Below, piece after piece: positions 1-8,776 of a stretch of 38,852 nt of DNA. The stretch spans positions 1-38,852 of the forward strand of contig JAGCPY010000087.1 of NCBI GenBank assembly GCA_017965425.1, in the 5' to 3' direction. Source of the DNA: Bacteroidaceae bacterium. GTDB taxonomy: Bacteria; Bacteroidota; Bacteroidia; Bacteroidales; Bacteroidaceae. How positions within the stretch are numbered: the first letter of the stretch is position 1; each line of letters opens with the position of its first letter. The translations under genes were made by a program, and so were the position numbers. The notes under the pieces were generated by a model, which was not told the origin of the DNA, ran no database searches, and saw only the letters and a program-made list of their open reading frames with translations.

Positions 1-3000
1 AATGTTCCCGTCACCGTCACATCCTCTGCTGGCATCGTTGCAGGTATCTCGCTCCAACCGCTGAAGGTGTAGCCATCCTTTGTGGGCTCTTCCATCAAGG
101 TCAGTTCTGTGCCATAGGCGATGGAGTCGGTTTGCAAGGTGTCACCATCAACGGTATAGGTCAGGAGGTAGTGGTTCACAACAAACACACCTGTCACCGT
201 CACATCCTCTGCTGGCATTGTTGCAGGTATCTCGCTCCAGCCGCTGAAGGTGTAGCCTTCCTTTTCTGGCGTGGGAGCCGAAGCTATTTCCGAGCCGAAC
301 AGCAGGCTATCGGTTTGGTATGCCTCACCGTCCACAAGGTAAGTCAGCTTGTAGCTGTTGATGGAGAAGGTGCCCGTGATGGTCACATCGTGGGAGGGCA
401 TGGTTGCAGGTAGCTCACTCCATCCACTGAAGGTGTAGCCTTCCTTTTCTGGCGTGGGAGCCGGAGCTATTTCCGAGCCGAACAGCAGGCTATCGGTTTG
501 GTATGCCTCACCGTCCACAAGGTAAGTCAGCTTGTAGCTGTTGATGGAGAAGGTGCCTGTGATGGTCACATCGTGGGAGGGCATGGTTGATAGTAGCTCA
601 CTCCATCCACTGAAGGTGTAGCCTTCCTTCGTGGGTTCTGGCATCAAGGTCAGTTTTGTGCCATACGCGATTGAGTCGGTCTGCAAGGTGTCACCATCGA
701 TGGTATAGGTCAGGAGGTAGCGGTTCACAACAAACACACCCGTCACCGTCACATCCTCTGCTGGCATGGTTGCAGGTAGCTCGCTCCAGCCACTGAAGGT
801 GTAGCCTTCCTTCGAGGGTTCTGCCATCAAGGTCAGTTCTGTGCCATAGGCGATGGAGTCGGTTTGCAAGGTGACACCATCAACGGTATAGGTTAGGAGG
901 TAGTGGTTCACAAGGAACGTCCCTGTCACCGTCACATCCTCTGCGGGCATGGTTGCAGGTAGCTCACTCCAACCGCTGAAGGTGTAGCCTTCCTTCGTGG
1001 GTTCTTCCATCAAGGTCAGTTCTGTGCCATAGGCGATGGAGTCGGTTTGCAAGGTGTCACCATCAACGGTATATGTCAGGAGGTAGCGGTTCATCACATC
1101 CAGAGGTATGTCTTTTACACTGACTTTGTCATTTACAACAAAGATCCACTGATTATGAATGTTGTCACCAAAAACGATACCGTTCTTTCCATTATCTATC
1201 GTAATAGCATTGGGAGTTCTTGTGAGTTTCAACAATCCTTCAGCATTTAGTTGAGCAAATTTTTTTGCTCCAATATTATATAGATATTTTTTGTCGTCAT
1301 CTTCAATGATTTGCCAACAATTATTTTCCGAATTCTCGTCAACTTGATAATAGGCATCTCTAATAGCTGTCGTATCGTTTATTGCATCATATACTACATA
1401 ATTGAAGGTGTTGGCCCCCATGAGTGTATAGGCCTGCTTTGAAGATAACTCATCAGAATTCGTAACCGTCTCTCTTATATTGATAAAACGCCAAAAATCT
1501 CCATGATAAACTGCATCCGACCAACTGCCTTTAGGAATATATAACATAGTATGATTGTAAGAAGCTGGCGAGAAAGAACGCTCATTCAAGTGTGTGCCAG
1601 TATTTTTCACAAAAACATGTTCAAGCATGCAGCCATAAAAGGCAGATTCGCCAATGAATAATAAATTCTCTGGTAGGGTTATGGATACCAAATTCTCACA
1701 TTTCGAAAAGGCAGAGTCACCTATGCGGGTCACATCGAAAGAAGTGCCATCTTTAGTTACCGTAGAAGGAATGGATACTTGACCCGTAAACCCATCAGTC
1801 ACATCAAATCCAACAATTTCTGCTGTTTTTTCTTTTACCCAAAGTGTGTATTGTATTCCGTCAAGTGCTAATTGCTTAGTTGTCAAAGTAAATGAGCCTG
1901 TTACGGTGACATCATTCTTAGGCATTCTCTCCGGTATTTCACTCCATCCAGAAAAAGTATAGCCTTCTTTTTCAGGTGCAGGTTCCGGAGTGATATATTC
2001 TCCTTCTTCCAGGGTGAATGATTTATACAAAGCGCCATCAACATAATAAGCAAGCTGGTGCTTGGGGATATTTAGAGTCACTATGTCATAAAAATCCGAC
2101 CAAGGTGTTTTACTGCTATACGCTTCGATGGCAGCGCTCGGCACATAGAGGATGGCCTGATCCTTAATGGCACTATCAAAACTGTTGCTGGTTGTGCTGG
2201 GAACCTTTCTGGGCAGAGATGTCAGCGAGGTCATTGCCGAGCAACCATAAAAAGCCCAACCGCCAATATTGGTAACATTCTCGCCTATGGTGATTGAGGT
2301 GCAATTCTTACAGCCATAGAAAGCCGATGTGCCAATGCGGGTGACACTCTCTCCCATGGTGACAGAGGTTATGTTGGTGCATCCCCTAAAAGCATAATCA
2401 CCAATATATGTAACGTCGTCAGGAATAATAAGGTCTGTTATTTCTTCGTCATTAATCTTCAATGTCTTAGTCGTTGTCAAGGGATTAGCATTATAATCCC
2501 CAAAATTGATCATCGACCACGCAGAGAGGTCTGTGATTAAAACAGATTTCAATGCATAACAATCACCAAATGCTCCCCTGCCTACGTAAGTGAGACCTCT
2601 TGACATCTCGACATACGTAAGACCTTTACATAAAGCAAATGCCCAATCTTCTATCCTTGTGACAGAATGGGGAATAATCAGAGAATCTAAGCTATAGCAG
2701 CTATTAAATGCCGAGTTATCAATAAGAGTTACGCCTTCAGGAATGACAACTCGTCTCAAGCTTTCGCAACTTGCAAAACACATGTCTCCTATGACAGTCA
2801 ATTTCTCTGGTAATACGATTGAATCCAATCGTTGACAATATATAAATGCTGAATTGCCGATTGATGTGATACTGTTAGGAAAGGTAATGGACGTGATGTC
2901 TCTTTGGGAGAATGCACCCTGTCCAATTGCTGTTACAGTATATTCTTTGCCTTCATACGTAATGGTTTCTGGTATCACGATATCTCCCGTGTACTGGTGG

Positions 3001-3134
3001 GAAGTATTGGCGGCTACTTCTGTAAGGCCAGTTTTTACATTAATATTATACATGATTCCGTCAATCTCGACATTAATGGCTCTAACCACGAGCGAGAAGA
3101 ACAAAATAACAGAAAGTAGGTAGAATCTTTTCAT
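1..3134 (-). CDS. BspA-type LRR / InlB B-repeat surface protein, C-terminus off the left edge
   Basis: An uninterrupted reading frame runs from an ATG at 3134-3132 to the window edge (1044 codons visible). I checked the frame at several internal sites. Residues 1-20 form a Sec-type signal peptide (MKRFYLLSVILFF...). BspA-like leucine-rich repeats follow (units such as 'ITSIGNSAFIYC' and 'LTVIGDMCFASC'), to about residue 330. A first InlB B-repeat ('KEGYTFSGWSEIPERMP') and a second, shorter LRR block (about 450-520) come next. A non-repetitive stretch covers about 560-680. From residue 681 there are about six near-identical 60-residue InlB B-repeats ('PTKEGYTFSGWSELPATMP') encoded by 180-bp DNA units. 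In the family these are cell-surface or secreted adhesion proteins; the ligand here is unknown. The 3' end, and any C-terminal sorting tail, lie outside the window. Confidence 0.9.
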   Translation of the reverse strand, partial: MKRFYLLSVILFFSLVVRAINVEIDGIMYNINVKTGLTEVAANTSHQYTGDIVIPETITYEGKEYTVTAIGQGAFSQRDITSITFPNSITSIGNSAFIYCQRLDSIVLPEKLTVIGDMCFASCESLRRVVIPEGVTLIDNSAFNSCYSLDSLIIPHSVTRIEDWAFALCKGLTYVEMSRGLTYVGRGAFGDCYALKSVLITDLSAWSMINFGDYNANPLTTTKTLKINDEEITDLIIPDDVTYIGDYAFRGCTNITSVTMGESVTRIGTSAFYGCKNCTSITIGENVTNIGGWAFYGCSAMTSLTSLPRKVPSTTSNSFDSAIKDQAILYVPSAAIEAYSSKTPWSDFYDIVTLNIPKHQLAYYVDGALYKSFTLEEGEYITPEPAPEKEGYTFSGWSEIPERMPKNDVTVTGSFTLTTKQLALDGIQYTLWVKEKTAEIVGFDVTDGFTGQVSIPSTVTKDGTSFDVTRIGDSAFSKCENLVSITLPENLLFIGESAFYGCMLEHVFVKNTGTHLNERSFSPASYNHTMLYIPKGSWSDAVYHGDFWRFINIRETVTNSDELSSKQAYTLMGANTFNYVVYDAINDTTAIRDAYYQVDENSENNCWQIIEDDDKKYLYNIGAKKFAQLNAEGLLKLTRTPNAITIDNGKNGIVFGDNIHNQWIFVVNDKVSVKDIPLDVMNRYLLTYTVDGDTLQTDSIAYGTELTLMEEPTKEGYTFSGWSELPATMPAEDVTVTGTFLVNHYLLTYTVDGVTLQTDSIAYGTELTLMAEPSKEGYTFSGWSELPATMPAEDVTVTGVFVVNRYLLTYTIDGDTLQTDSIAYGTKLTLMPEPTKEGYTFSGWSELLSTMPSHDVTITGTFSINSYKLTYLVDGEAYQTDSLLFGSEIAPAPTPEKEGYTFSGWSELPATMPSHDVTITGTFSINSYKLTYLVDGEAYQTDSLLFGSEIASAPTPEKEGYTFSGWSEIPATMPAEDVTVTGVFVVNHYLLTYTVDGDTLQTDSIAYGTELTLMEEPTKDGYTFSGWSEIPATMPAEDVTVTGT
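3..1094 (-). repeat. About six 180-bp tandem units encoding InlB B-repeats
   Basis: The 3' visible part of the LRR gene consists of 180-bp units; the CATCCTCTGCTGGCAT-like segment recurs near 20, 201, 379, 561, 741 and 921. Two sequence classes are interspersed. Units around 240-600 carry an 'EAYQTDSLLFGSEIAP' variant, whereas the others carry 'DSIAYGTELTLM'. Near-identity within a class points to recent duplication or gene conversion. A closely similar unit recurs in the neighbouring gene fragment (3957-4090). Confidence 0.85.
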
Positions 3135-3235
3135 TATAACTATATGATTAACGTAAGTAGCGAGATTCCAAGTACCTTTGCAACGACTAAAACAGCAAAT
3201 GTTCACTAAGAGATATCGCTAATGTTTAGCGAGGA

Positions 3236-3243
3236 CAAAGTTA
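3236..3243 (-). promoter_or_regulatory. Bacteroidetes-type -7 element upstream of the LRR gene
   Basis: On the minus strand these bases read TAACTTTG, matching the TAnnTTTG -7 consensus. They lie about 100 bp upstream of the LRR gene start. No convincing TTTG -33 element is seen at the expected distance, so the promoter assignment is moderate. Confidence 0.4.
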
Positions 3244-3541
3244 CAGGATTTTTTTGTATGGCAGATGATTTTTTCATTTTTTTTGATTCAATGATGGTAA
3301 AATATACGATTTCCACTCCCCAAAAGCACAAATACCACCGTTCTGGCACACTTTCCAAGTCAGAAGTCATGTTGATCATGATTCTGTTTCATGATTCAGG
3401 CTACCGCCCCGCCTGAAGCATTTCTCTCTGCAGCATCACTATTGTCCACAAAAGCCATTAAGAATTCGCTAGAAGCCCTCTGAATACGATGTTTTTTCAG
3501 CTATAGTCTCACTCGGAGAAAAGAAAGTTATCAGAATCAAG

Positions 3542-3580
3542 AACTGCCGAATCCGCATCAAAAGTGCGGGTTCGGCAGTT
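3542..3580. terminator. Strong hairpin downstream of the LRR fragment
   Basis: 16-bp arms (3542-3557 and 3565-3580) pair with a single T/G wobble around a 7-nt loop. It lies 25 bp beyond the stop of the minus-strand LRR fragment. A T-rich run (TTTCCTTTT) follows on the plus strand only, so it may act as a bidirectional terminator; the minus side lacks a clear U-tract. Confidence 0.6.
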
Positions 3581-3605
3581 TCCTTTTACAATCGAGATGA
3601 TGATG

Positions 3606-4385
3606 CTATCTCGCCATCAACTTCTTGACGCTTCCGTCTTTCATCTTCAGCACATTAACTCCGCGCTTTGGTTTTGCCACCTTCCGACCAGATGCATCGT
3701 AGAAGGCTTCAACGCCATTCATGCCAGCCAAGTCAGCGATGCCATCTGCGATGTTGGCATGATACTCGATGTCGTGAGCCGGCATCGTCTCATACTTCTC
3801 GCCTTCCCATCCGACAAAGCTATAGCGGCTGGCATCTTCTGGTATATAGTCGCGTAGTACCACCTCAGCACCATACTCCACCTCGTCCTCAGCTACAAGT
3901 TCATCACCAACGTAGTAGCGGATAAAATACTTGTTCACGGTGAATGTTCCCGTCACCGTCACATCCTCTGCAGGCATCGTTGCAGGTAGCTCGCTCCAGC
4001 CACTGAAGGTGTAGCCTTCTTTTGACGGAGTGGGTTCTGGTATGACTGCCATGCCAAACTCATAGTCATAGGTCTTATATTCCGCGCCATCGACCATGTA
4101 AGTCATTTTATGAAGGAATCCCATTTCCACCTCTTCCATGAAGAAGAAGTCTTTCCATTGCTCTACGGATTGATAGCTTTCAATCTTTCCTTTAGGCACG
4201 ATAAGGCTGCAGGTCCATTTGTTGATGTCATCCAATGCCTGTACACCACATGTGGGAGGCGTGGTTGCACGACTGATAATCTGGGTAACGGAGTTGCAGT
4301 CAGAGAAAGCTTCCTTGCCGATGCTCTTGACACGAGCGCCAAAATATGTATTTGTGACATCTATGACACTCTTGTTTTCCATCAA
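3606..4385 (-). pseudogene. 5'-truncated LRR / InlB B-repeat protein remnant
   Basis: The open frame begins at a TTG/ATG pair (4385/4382) directly after an in-frame TAA (4391-4389). The product has no signal peptide. It starts in the middle of a BspA-type LRR unit ('VKSIGKEAFSDCNSVTQI'), continues through an LRR cap ('ATTPPTCGVQALDD') and one InlB B-repeat almost identical to those of the upstream gene, then a diverged repeat. It ends in a tail 'FYDASGRKVAKPKRGVNVLKM', resembling the C-terminal tail of other secreted proteins in the window. All domains are extracellular types, yet the export signal is missing. I therefore read it as the 3' remnant of a larger surface-protein gene, probably left by recombination between repeats. 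Expression as a cytoplasmic protein cannot be excluded. Confidence 0.65.
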
Positions 4386-4533
4386 TGTTTAGGTGTTAGG
4401 CTGAGGCTGCATCTGCTGCCATATACAGGTGTTTTGCCTTGCTGTTTCAAGAGAAGTTTTCCTGCTCTATATGGAAGATTTCGTCATCGATTAGAGAAAT
4501 GTGGCGTTTTACGTGGCGAAAAAGAGTAGATTA

Positions 4534-4565
4534 TTTGGTGATTCGATCGCTTTGCCGTAACTTTG
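4534..4565 (+). promoter_or_regulatory. Promoter for the GT2-pyrC-MetH-activation run
   Basis: A TTTG (4534-4537) is followed after exactly 20 bp by TAACTTTG (4558-4565), a full match to the Bacteroidetes primary-sigma consensus. Transcription would start near 4572, giving a leader of about 20 nt before the ATG at 4591. Confidence 0.8.
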
Positions 4566-4590
4566 CACCAACAAATAACAATCGTGAACC

Positions 4591-5352
4591 ATGCAAGCAG
4601 ACAGCATTGTCATCATCCCGACCTACAACGAGAAGGAGAACATCGAGAACATCATCCGCGCCGTCACCAGCCGTGAAGAACATCGCTTCGACATCTTGGT
4701 GATTGACGACGGATCGCCTGATGGCACTGCTGATATTGTGAAACGACTGATGGCTGACGAGTTCAAAGAACGCGTGTTTCTCGTTGAACGCCAAGGTAAG
4801 TTGGGATTGGGTACAGCCTACATCGCTGGCTTCAAATGGGCTTTGGCTCATGACTACGAATACATCTTCGAGATGGATGCCGATTTCAGCCATGCTCCTG
4901 CTGACCTGCCGCGGTTGTTATCTGCCTGCAAAGACGAGGGTTATGACATGAGCATCGGTTCGCGCTACATCACAGGCGTGAACGTGGTGAACTGGCCAAT
5001 GGGACGTGTGTTGATGAGCTATTTTGCTTCCAAATATGTGCGCCTCATCACGGGTTTGGATATTCACGACACCACAGCAGGCTTTGTCTGTTACCATCGT
5101 CGCGTCCTGGAAACCATCGACCTCGACGACATCCGTTTCAAGGGCTATGCCTTCCAGATTGAGATGAAATTCACGGCCCACCAGTGCGGCTTCCGCATCA
5201 AGGAAGTGCCAGTCATTTTCGTCAACCGTGAGTTGGGCACAAGCAAGATGTCAGGCGGCATCTTCTCAGAGGCAGCCTTCGGTGTGATGAGACTGAGATG
5301 GGACGGATGGTTCAAGAAGTATAAGAAGCCCCTCTCCTCCCCCACCCTTTAG
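4591..5352 (+). CDS. Polyprenol-phosphate sugar transferase (DPM1-like GT2)
   Basis: The 253-residue protein is a family 2 glycosyltransferase of the dolichol/polyprenol monophosphomannose synthase type. It would transfer a sugar from a nucleotide donor to a lipid phosphate at the inner membrane face. The N-terminus has the classic 'VIIPTYNEKENI' (residues 7-18). The donor-binding 'VIDDGSPDGT' lies at about 37-46 and the metal-binding D-A-D at 96-98. No C-terminal membrane helices are seen, so this is the single-domain bacterial form. It is the first gene after a strong promoter. Its stop codon (5350-5352) lies 30 bp before the pyrC ATG, so the two are probably co-transcribed. The exact sugar (mannose, glucose or another) cannot be told from the sequence. 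Confidence 0.88.
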   Translation: MQADSIVIIPTYNEKENIENIIRAVTSREEHRFDILVIDDGSPDGTADIVKRLMADEFKERVFLVERQGKLGLGTAYIAGFKWALAHDYEYIFEMDADFSHAPADLPRLLSACKDEGYDMSIGSRYITGVNVVNWPMGRVLMSYFASKYVRLITGLDIHDTTAGFVCYHRRVLETIDLDDIRFKGYAFQIEMKFTAHQCGFRIKEVPVIFVNRELGTSKMSGGIFSEAAFGVMRLRWDGWFKKYKKPLSSPTL

Positions 5353-5382
5353 GTGAGGAGTTTTTCACCTCGATGCCGGCTT

Positions 5383-6813
5383 ATGGAACATTTGTCTTTC
5401 AACAATATCCTGTATGTATCCGACGGCAAGATTCTCAGGGCAGATATTGTTGTGGAGAATGGTTATATCGCAAAGATAGACCACAAGGAAGAGATTCCAT
5501 CCTCAGAGGTAATTGTGTCCTCTCTCGATAAAGGGTGTGGGTTGGATATTCTTCTCCCCGGCATTATTGACGACCATGTGCATACCCGTGAACCAGGCCT
5601 CACCCATAAAGGAGACCTCAGCACCGAGACTCATGCGGCAGCTGCGGGTGGCGTCACGTCCATCATGGACATGCCAAACGTGGTGCCTCAAACCACAACC
5701 CTCGAAGCATTGGCCGACCGCCAACGCTTGGGACGTGAACACGCTTTCGTCAACTATGCTTTCCATTTCGGTGCCACCAACTCAAATGCCTCTCTCCTAC
5801 CCCAGCTCGACCCTACCTCTGTGCCTGCCGTCAAGCTCTTCATGGGCAGTTCAACAGGAGGAATGCTTGTTGATCACGGCGAAGCTTTAGAAGCCGTCTT
5901 CCGCCTGTCACCCCTGCCAATCATGGTACACTGCGAGGATTCTTCCATCATCGCAGAAAACATGCGGCGCGCACAAGCCCTCTACGGAGACGATCCCAGC
6001 GTAGGCCATCATCCCGAAATCCGTAGTCGTGAAGCCTGTTTGGCTTCTTCCCGGCTGGCGGTTGAACTGGCCAGAAAGACCGGAGCCCGCTTGCATATAG
6101 CACATGTGACAACGAAGGAAGAACTGGAAGCCCACTCCCAGCCCCTCCTTGGGGAGGGAAGTTCGGACAGGTTGCCATCCTCTATGGTCTCTCCTCCCCA
6201 GGGAGGGGCTGGGGGTGGGCTAACCACCCTTGAAGCGTGCGTTCCCCATCTTCTGTTCTGCGATGAAGACTATGCCACGTTGGGAACGCGCATCAAATGC
6301 AATCCCGCCGTGAAGACACGTGCCGACCGCGACGCCTTGCGGCAGGCCTTGACAGACGGACGCATCAACATCGTCGCCACCGACCATGCGCCGCATCTGC
6401 TTTCGGAGAAAGAAGGCGGCTGCAAGCGTGCTGCGTCAGGAATGCCGATGGTGCAGTTTTCGCTTGTAGCCATGCTCGGCTTGGTGGAAGAGGACGTGCT
6501 TAGCTTGCCACGTTTGGTCGAATTGATGTGCCACAACCCCGCCCGCCTTTTTCAGATTCGCGACCGTGGCTTCATCCGCGAGGGCATGAAAGCCGACCTC
6601 GCCTTGATTCACCGCCAAGCGTGGACGATGACGGGCAAAGACATCGTGAGCCGCTGTGGATGGAGTCCACTGGAAGGACGCACCTTCCAATGGCAAGTCA
6701 AAAAGACTTTCTGCAACGGTCGCCTAATATATAATAAAGGTGTGTTCGCCGACGGGAACAGTCATGCGCAAGCGCTGAAGTTCAGAGACGCCTCCAGCTC
6801 TCTTATACTGTAA
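5383..6813 (+). CDS. pyrC: Dihydroorotase, class I
   Basis: Cyclises carbamoyl-aspartate to dihydroorotate in pyrimidine synthesis. The ATG at 5383 is chosen over an upstream in-frame GTG (5353) because the usual N-terminus begins here. Metal-binding DxHxHxRxPG is seen as 'DDHVHTREPG' (about residues 63-72). Further metal-ligand histidines lie in 'MVHCEDSS' and 'HIAHVTT', and the catalytic aspartate in 'VATDHAPH'. The product has 476 residues. Between 'HVTTKEEL' and 'TLEACVPHLLF', normally a short linker, about 30 extra Gly/Pro/Ser-rich residues are encoded by an imperfect palindrome (6130-6220). The frame is kept and all catalytic motifs are intact, so the enzyme is probably functional. It lies between the GT2 gene and the MetH reactivation gene on the same strand. 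Confidence 0.93.
   Translation: MEHLSFNNILYVSDGKILRADIVVENGYIAKIDHKEEIPSSEVIVSSLDKGCGLDILLPGIIDDHVHTREPGLTHKGDLSTETHAAAAGGVTSIMDMPNVVPQTTTLEALADRQRLGREHAFVNYAFHFGATNSNASLLPQLDPTSVPAVKLFMGSSTGGMLVDHGEALEAVFRLSPLPIMVHCEDSSIIAENMRRAQALYGDDPSVGHHPEIRSREACLASSRLAVELARKTGARLHIAHVTTKEELEAHSQPLLGEGSSDRLPSSMVSPPQGGAGGGLTTLEACVPHLLFCDEDYATLGTRIKCNPAVKTRADRDALRQALTDGRINIVATDHAPHLLSEKEGGCKRAASGMPMVQFSLVAMLGLVEEDVLSLPRLVELMCHNPARLFQIRDRGFIREGMKADLALIHRQAWTMTGKDIVSRCGWSPLEGRTFQWQVKKTFCNGRLIYNKGVFADGNSHAQALKFRDASSSLIL
6130..6220. repeat. Palindromic element inserted in frame inside pyrC
   Basis: The arms at 6130-6158 and 6192-6220 match as inverted repeats at 26 of 29 positions, separated by 33 bp. Each arm has its own small hairpin (CCTTGGGGAGG; CCTCCCCAGGGAGG). 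The element translates as a Gly/Pro-rich insertion of about 30 residues at about residues 250-279 of dihydroorotase. Its composition (G- and C-runs) is unlike the flanking codons. Confidence 0.85.
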
Positions 6814-6818
6814 AAAGA

Positions 6819-7769
6819 ATGGAACCCGCATATCTCTCATCCTCCGGAGAATCCGCTTCCTCTCAACAAGGAAGGGCACAAGGAGAGTGTACCACTATCC
6901 ACTATCCCATCGCTGAAATCGCGCCCTACATCAACTGGGTGTACTTCTTCCACGCCTGGAACTTTCCAGCCCGCTTTGCAGCCATAGCCCACGTTCATGG
7001 CTGCGACTGCTGCCGTGCGGTGTGGCTGGCCGACTTCCCCCTCGAAGACCGACAACGGGCAGCCGAAGCCATGCAACTGCACAAGGAAGCACAAAGGATG
7101 TTGACAGATCTGGAAAGTAAAGGCTTTCGTGCCCACGTCCGCTTCGGCCTCTTCGACTGCAACAGCGAAAACGAAGACATCCTCATCAACGACTGCCGCC
7201 TTTCCTTTCTTCGCCAGCAAACCCCGCCCTACCTCTGCCTGGCAGACTTCATCCGACCCGTGAATGCCGAGGGGAAACAAGACCGCATCGGCATCTTTGC
7301 AGCCTCAACAGACGAGGCCATCGAGCACTCTTTCGACGGCGAAGACGACTACCGCCACCTCCTTTGCCAGACGCTTGCCGACCGTCTGGCAGAAGCTGCT
7401 ACGGAACGGGCTCATCAGTCCATCCGCAAATGCTACTGGGGATATGCTCCTCTCGAGAACCTGAGCATCGCCGACCTCCACGCCGAACGTTTCCAAGGCA
7501 TCCGCCCTGCCGTGGGCTATCCTTCCCTGCCCGACCAAAGCCTCAACTTCGATCTCAACCGCCTCATTGTCTTTTCCACCATCGGCATCCGCCTGACCGA
7601 GAACGGAGCCATGCAGCCCCACGCCAGCGTCAGCGGCCTCATGTTTGCTCACCCGGAGGCTCGCTATTTTTCCATTGGACGCATCGGCGAAGACCAGTTA
7701 CTCAACTACGCCCGACGCAAAGGGCGCACCCCAGAAGAGATGCGCCCGTTCTTGACGGCCAATCTGTAA
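6819..7769 (+). CDS. Stand-alone cobalamin-dependent methionine synthase activation domain
   Basis: 316 residues, about the size of the C-terminal reactivation module of E. coli MetH, which binds S-adenosylmethionine and re-methylates oxidised cobalamin. Diagnostic motifs are 'APYINWVYFFHAW' near the N-terminus, the AdoMet-binding 'RPAVGYPSLPDQ', 'LTENGAMQPHASVSG', 'HPEARYFSIGRI' and 'DQLLNYARRKG'. No catalytic MetH domains (homocysteine, folate or B12 binding) are adjacent. The organism would therefore use a split system in which this protein acts in trans on a shorter MetH encoded elsewhere. It begins 5 bp after the pyrC stop and is probably in the same transcript. Residues 5-27 are extra Ser/Gln-rich sequence before the conserved part. 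Its stop is only 3 bp from the convergent pfkA stop. Confidence 0.87.
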   Translation: MEPAYLSSSGESASSQQGRAQGECTTIHYPIAEIAPYINWVYFFHAWNFPARFAAIAHVHGCDCCRAVWLADFPLEDRQRAAEAMQLHKEAQRMLTDLESKGFRAHVRFGLFDCNSENEDILINDCRLSFLRQQTPPYLCLADFIRPVNAEGKQDRIGIFAASTDEAIEHSFDGEDDYRHLLCQTLADRLAEAATERAHQSIRKCYWGYAPLENLSIADLHAERFQGIRPAVGYPSLPDQSLNFDLNRLIVFSTIGIRLTENGAMQPHASVSGLMFAHPEARYFSIGRIGEDQLLNYARRKGRTPEEMRPFLTANL

Positions 7770-7772
7770 GCT

Positions 7773-8750
7773 TCACAAGCTCAACACTTCCAAGGCCGTA
7801 ATCAGTTCTTTCTTCAACGGTTTGTCGCTCTTCACGGCGCTGGAGAAAGGAACGTAAACCACTTCATCGTTCTTGATGCCCACCATGACATTTCGCTGCC
7901 CGTCGAGCAACGCATTGATGGCGCCCACGCCAAGCCGCGAAGCAAGGATGCGGTCGCCAGCGGACGGAGAGCCGCCACGTTGCAGATGGCCGAGAATACT
8001 GACGCGGACATCGTATTCCGGATATTCGTTGCGAACACGCTCGGCGTAGTACATAGCACCGCACTTAGGGCTTTCCGAGACGATGACGATGCTGCTGGAT
8101 TTAGACTTTCTGATGCCACGACCTATGAAGTGAGCCAGCTGGTCAACAGCCGTGGAATCTTCGGGGATGATGGCCGCCTCGGCACCAGCGGCGATGGCCG
8201 AGTTCTGAGCCAGGAAACCAGCATCGCGTCCCATGACTTCCACAAAGAAAATGCGCTCATGGCTGTTGGCCGTGTCGCGAATCTTGTCAACACAACCCAT
8301 GATGGTGTTCAGCGACGTATCGTAGCCTATGGTCAAATCCGTGCCGTTCAGGTCGTTGTCAATTGTGCCAGGAAGACCGATGCACGGCACGTCATACTCC
8401 GCCGCGAACAAGCGGGCACCCGTCAGCGAACCGTTGCCGCCGATGATGACCAGCGCATCAATGCCAGCTGCCACCATGTTGTCGTATGCCAACTTGCGAC
8501 CCTCCTCGGTCATGAAGTCCTTGCTGCGAGCCGTTTTCAAGATGGTGCCTCCGCGACCGATGATGTTCGACACGCTTTCGGTCGTGAAATCCTTGATCTC
8601 GTTGTGAATCAGTCCTTCGTAGCCACGATAGATGCCTTTGACCGTGAAGCCGTTGGCGATGGCAGCACGTGTGACAGCACGAATGGCGGCGTTCATGCCA
8701 GGAGCATCGCCGCCAGACGTGAGAATTCCGATACAGTTAATCTTTCTCAT
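7773..8750 (-). CDS. pfkA: ATP-dependent 6-phosphofructokinase
   Basis: 325 residues, standard for bacterial PfkA. It phosphorylates fructose-6-phosphate in glycolysis in the cytoplasm. The N-terminal '[18 protein letters not shown]' forms the nucleotide-binding loop, and the catalytic 'GTIDND' is present. '[11 protein letters not shown]' occupies the phosphate-binding loop. Here the usual Asp of GGDGS is Asn, while the following Gly, which goes with ATP rather than pyrophosphate use, is kept. '[17 protein letters not shown]' near the C-terminus is typical. The gene lies 26 bp downstream of the secreted-protein gene on the same strand and may be read from the promoter at 9597-9627. Confidence 0.95.
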   Translation of the reverse strand: MRKINCIGILTSGGDAPGMNAAIRAVTRAAIANGFTVKGIYRGYEGLIHNEIKDFTTESVSNIIGRGGTILKTARSKDFMTEEGRKLAYDNMVAAGIDALVIIGGNGSLTGARLFAAEYDVPCIGLPGTIDNDLNGTDLTIGYDTSLNTIMGCVDKIRDTANSHERIFFVEVMGRDAGFLAQNSAIAAGAEAAIIPEDSTAVDQLAHFIGRGIRKSKSSSIVIVSESPKCGAMYYAERVRNEYPEYDVRVSILGHLQRGGSPSAGDRILASRLGVGAINALLDGQRNVMVGIKNDEVVYVPFSSAVKSDKPLKKELITALEVLSL

Positions 8751-8776
8751 TCTGTTATTGCTTTATAATGTGATTA

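Noticed and set aside
3173-3180. TACCTTTG on the plus strand resembling a -7 element
   Set aside because: No -33 match and no plus-strand gene downstream.
5353-5382. GTG at 5353 as the pyrC start
   Set aside because: The ATG at 5383 matches the usual N-terminus and the extra ten residues look like readthrough of intergenic sequence.
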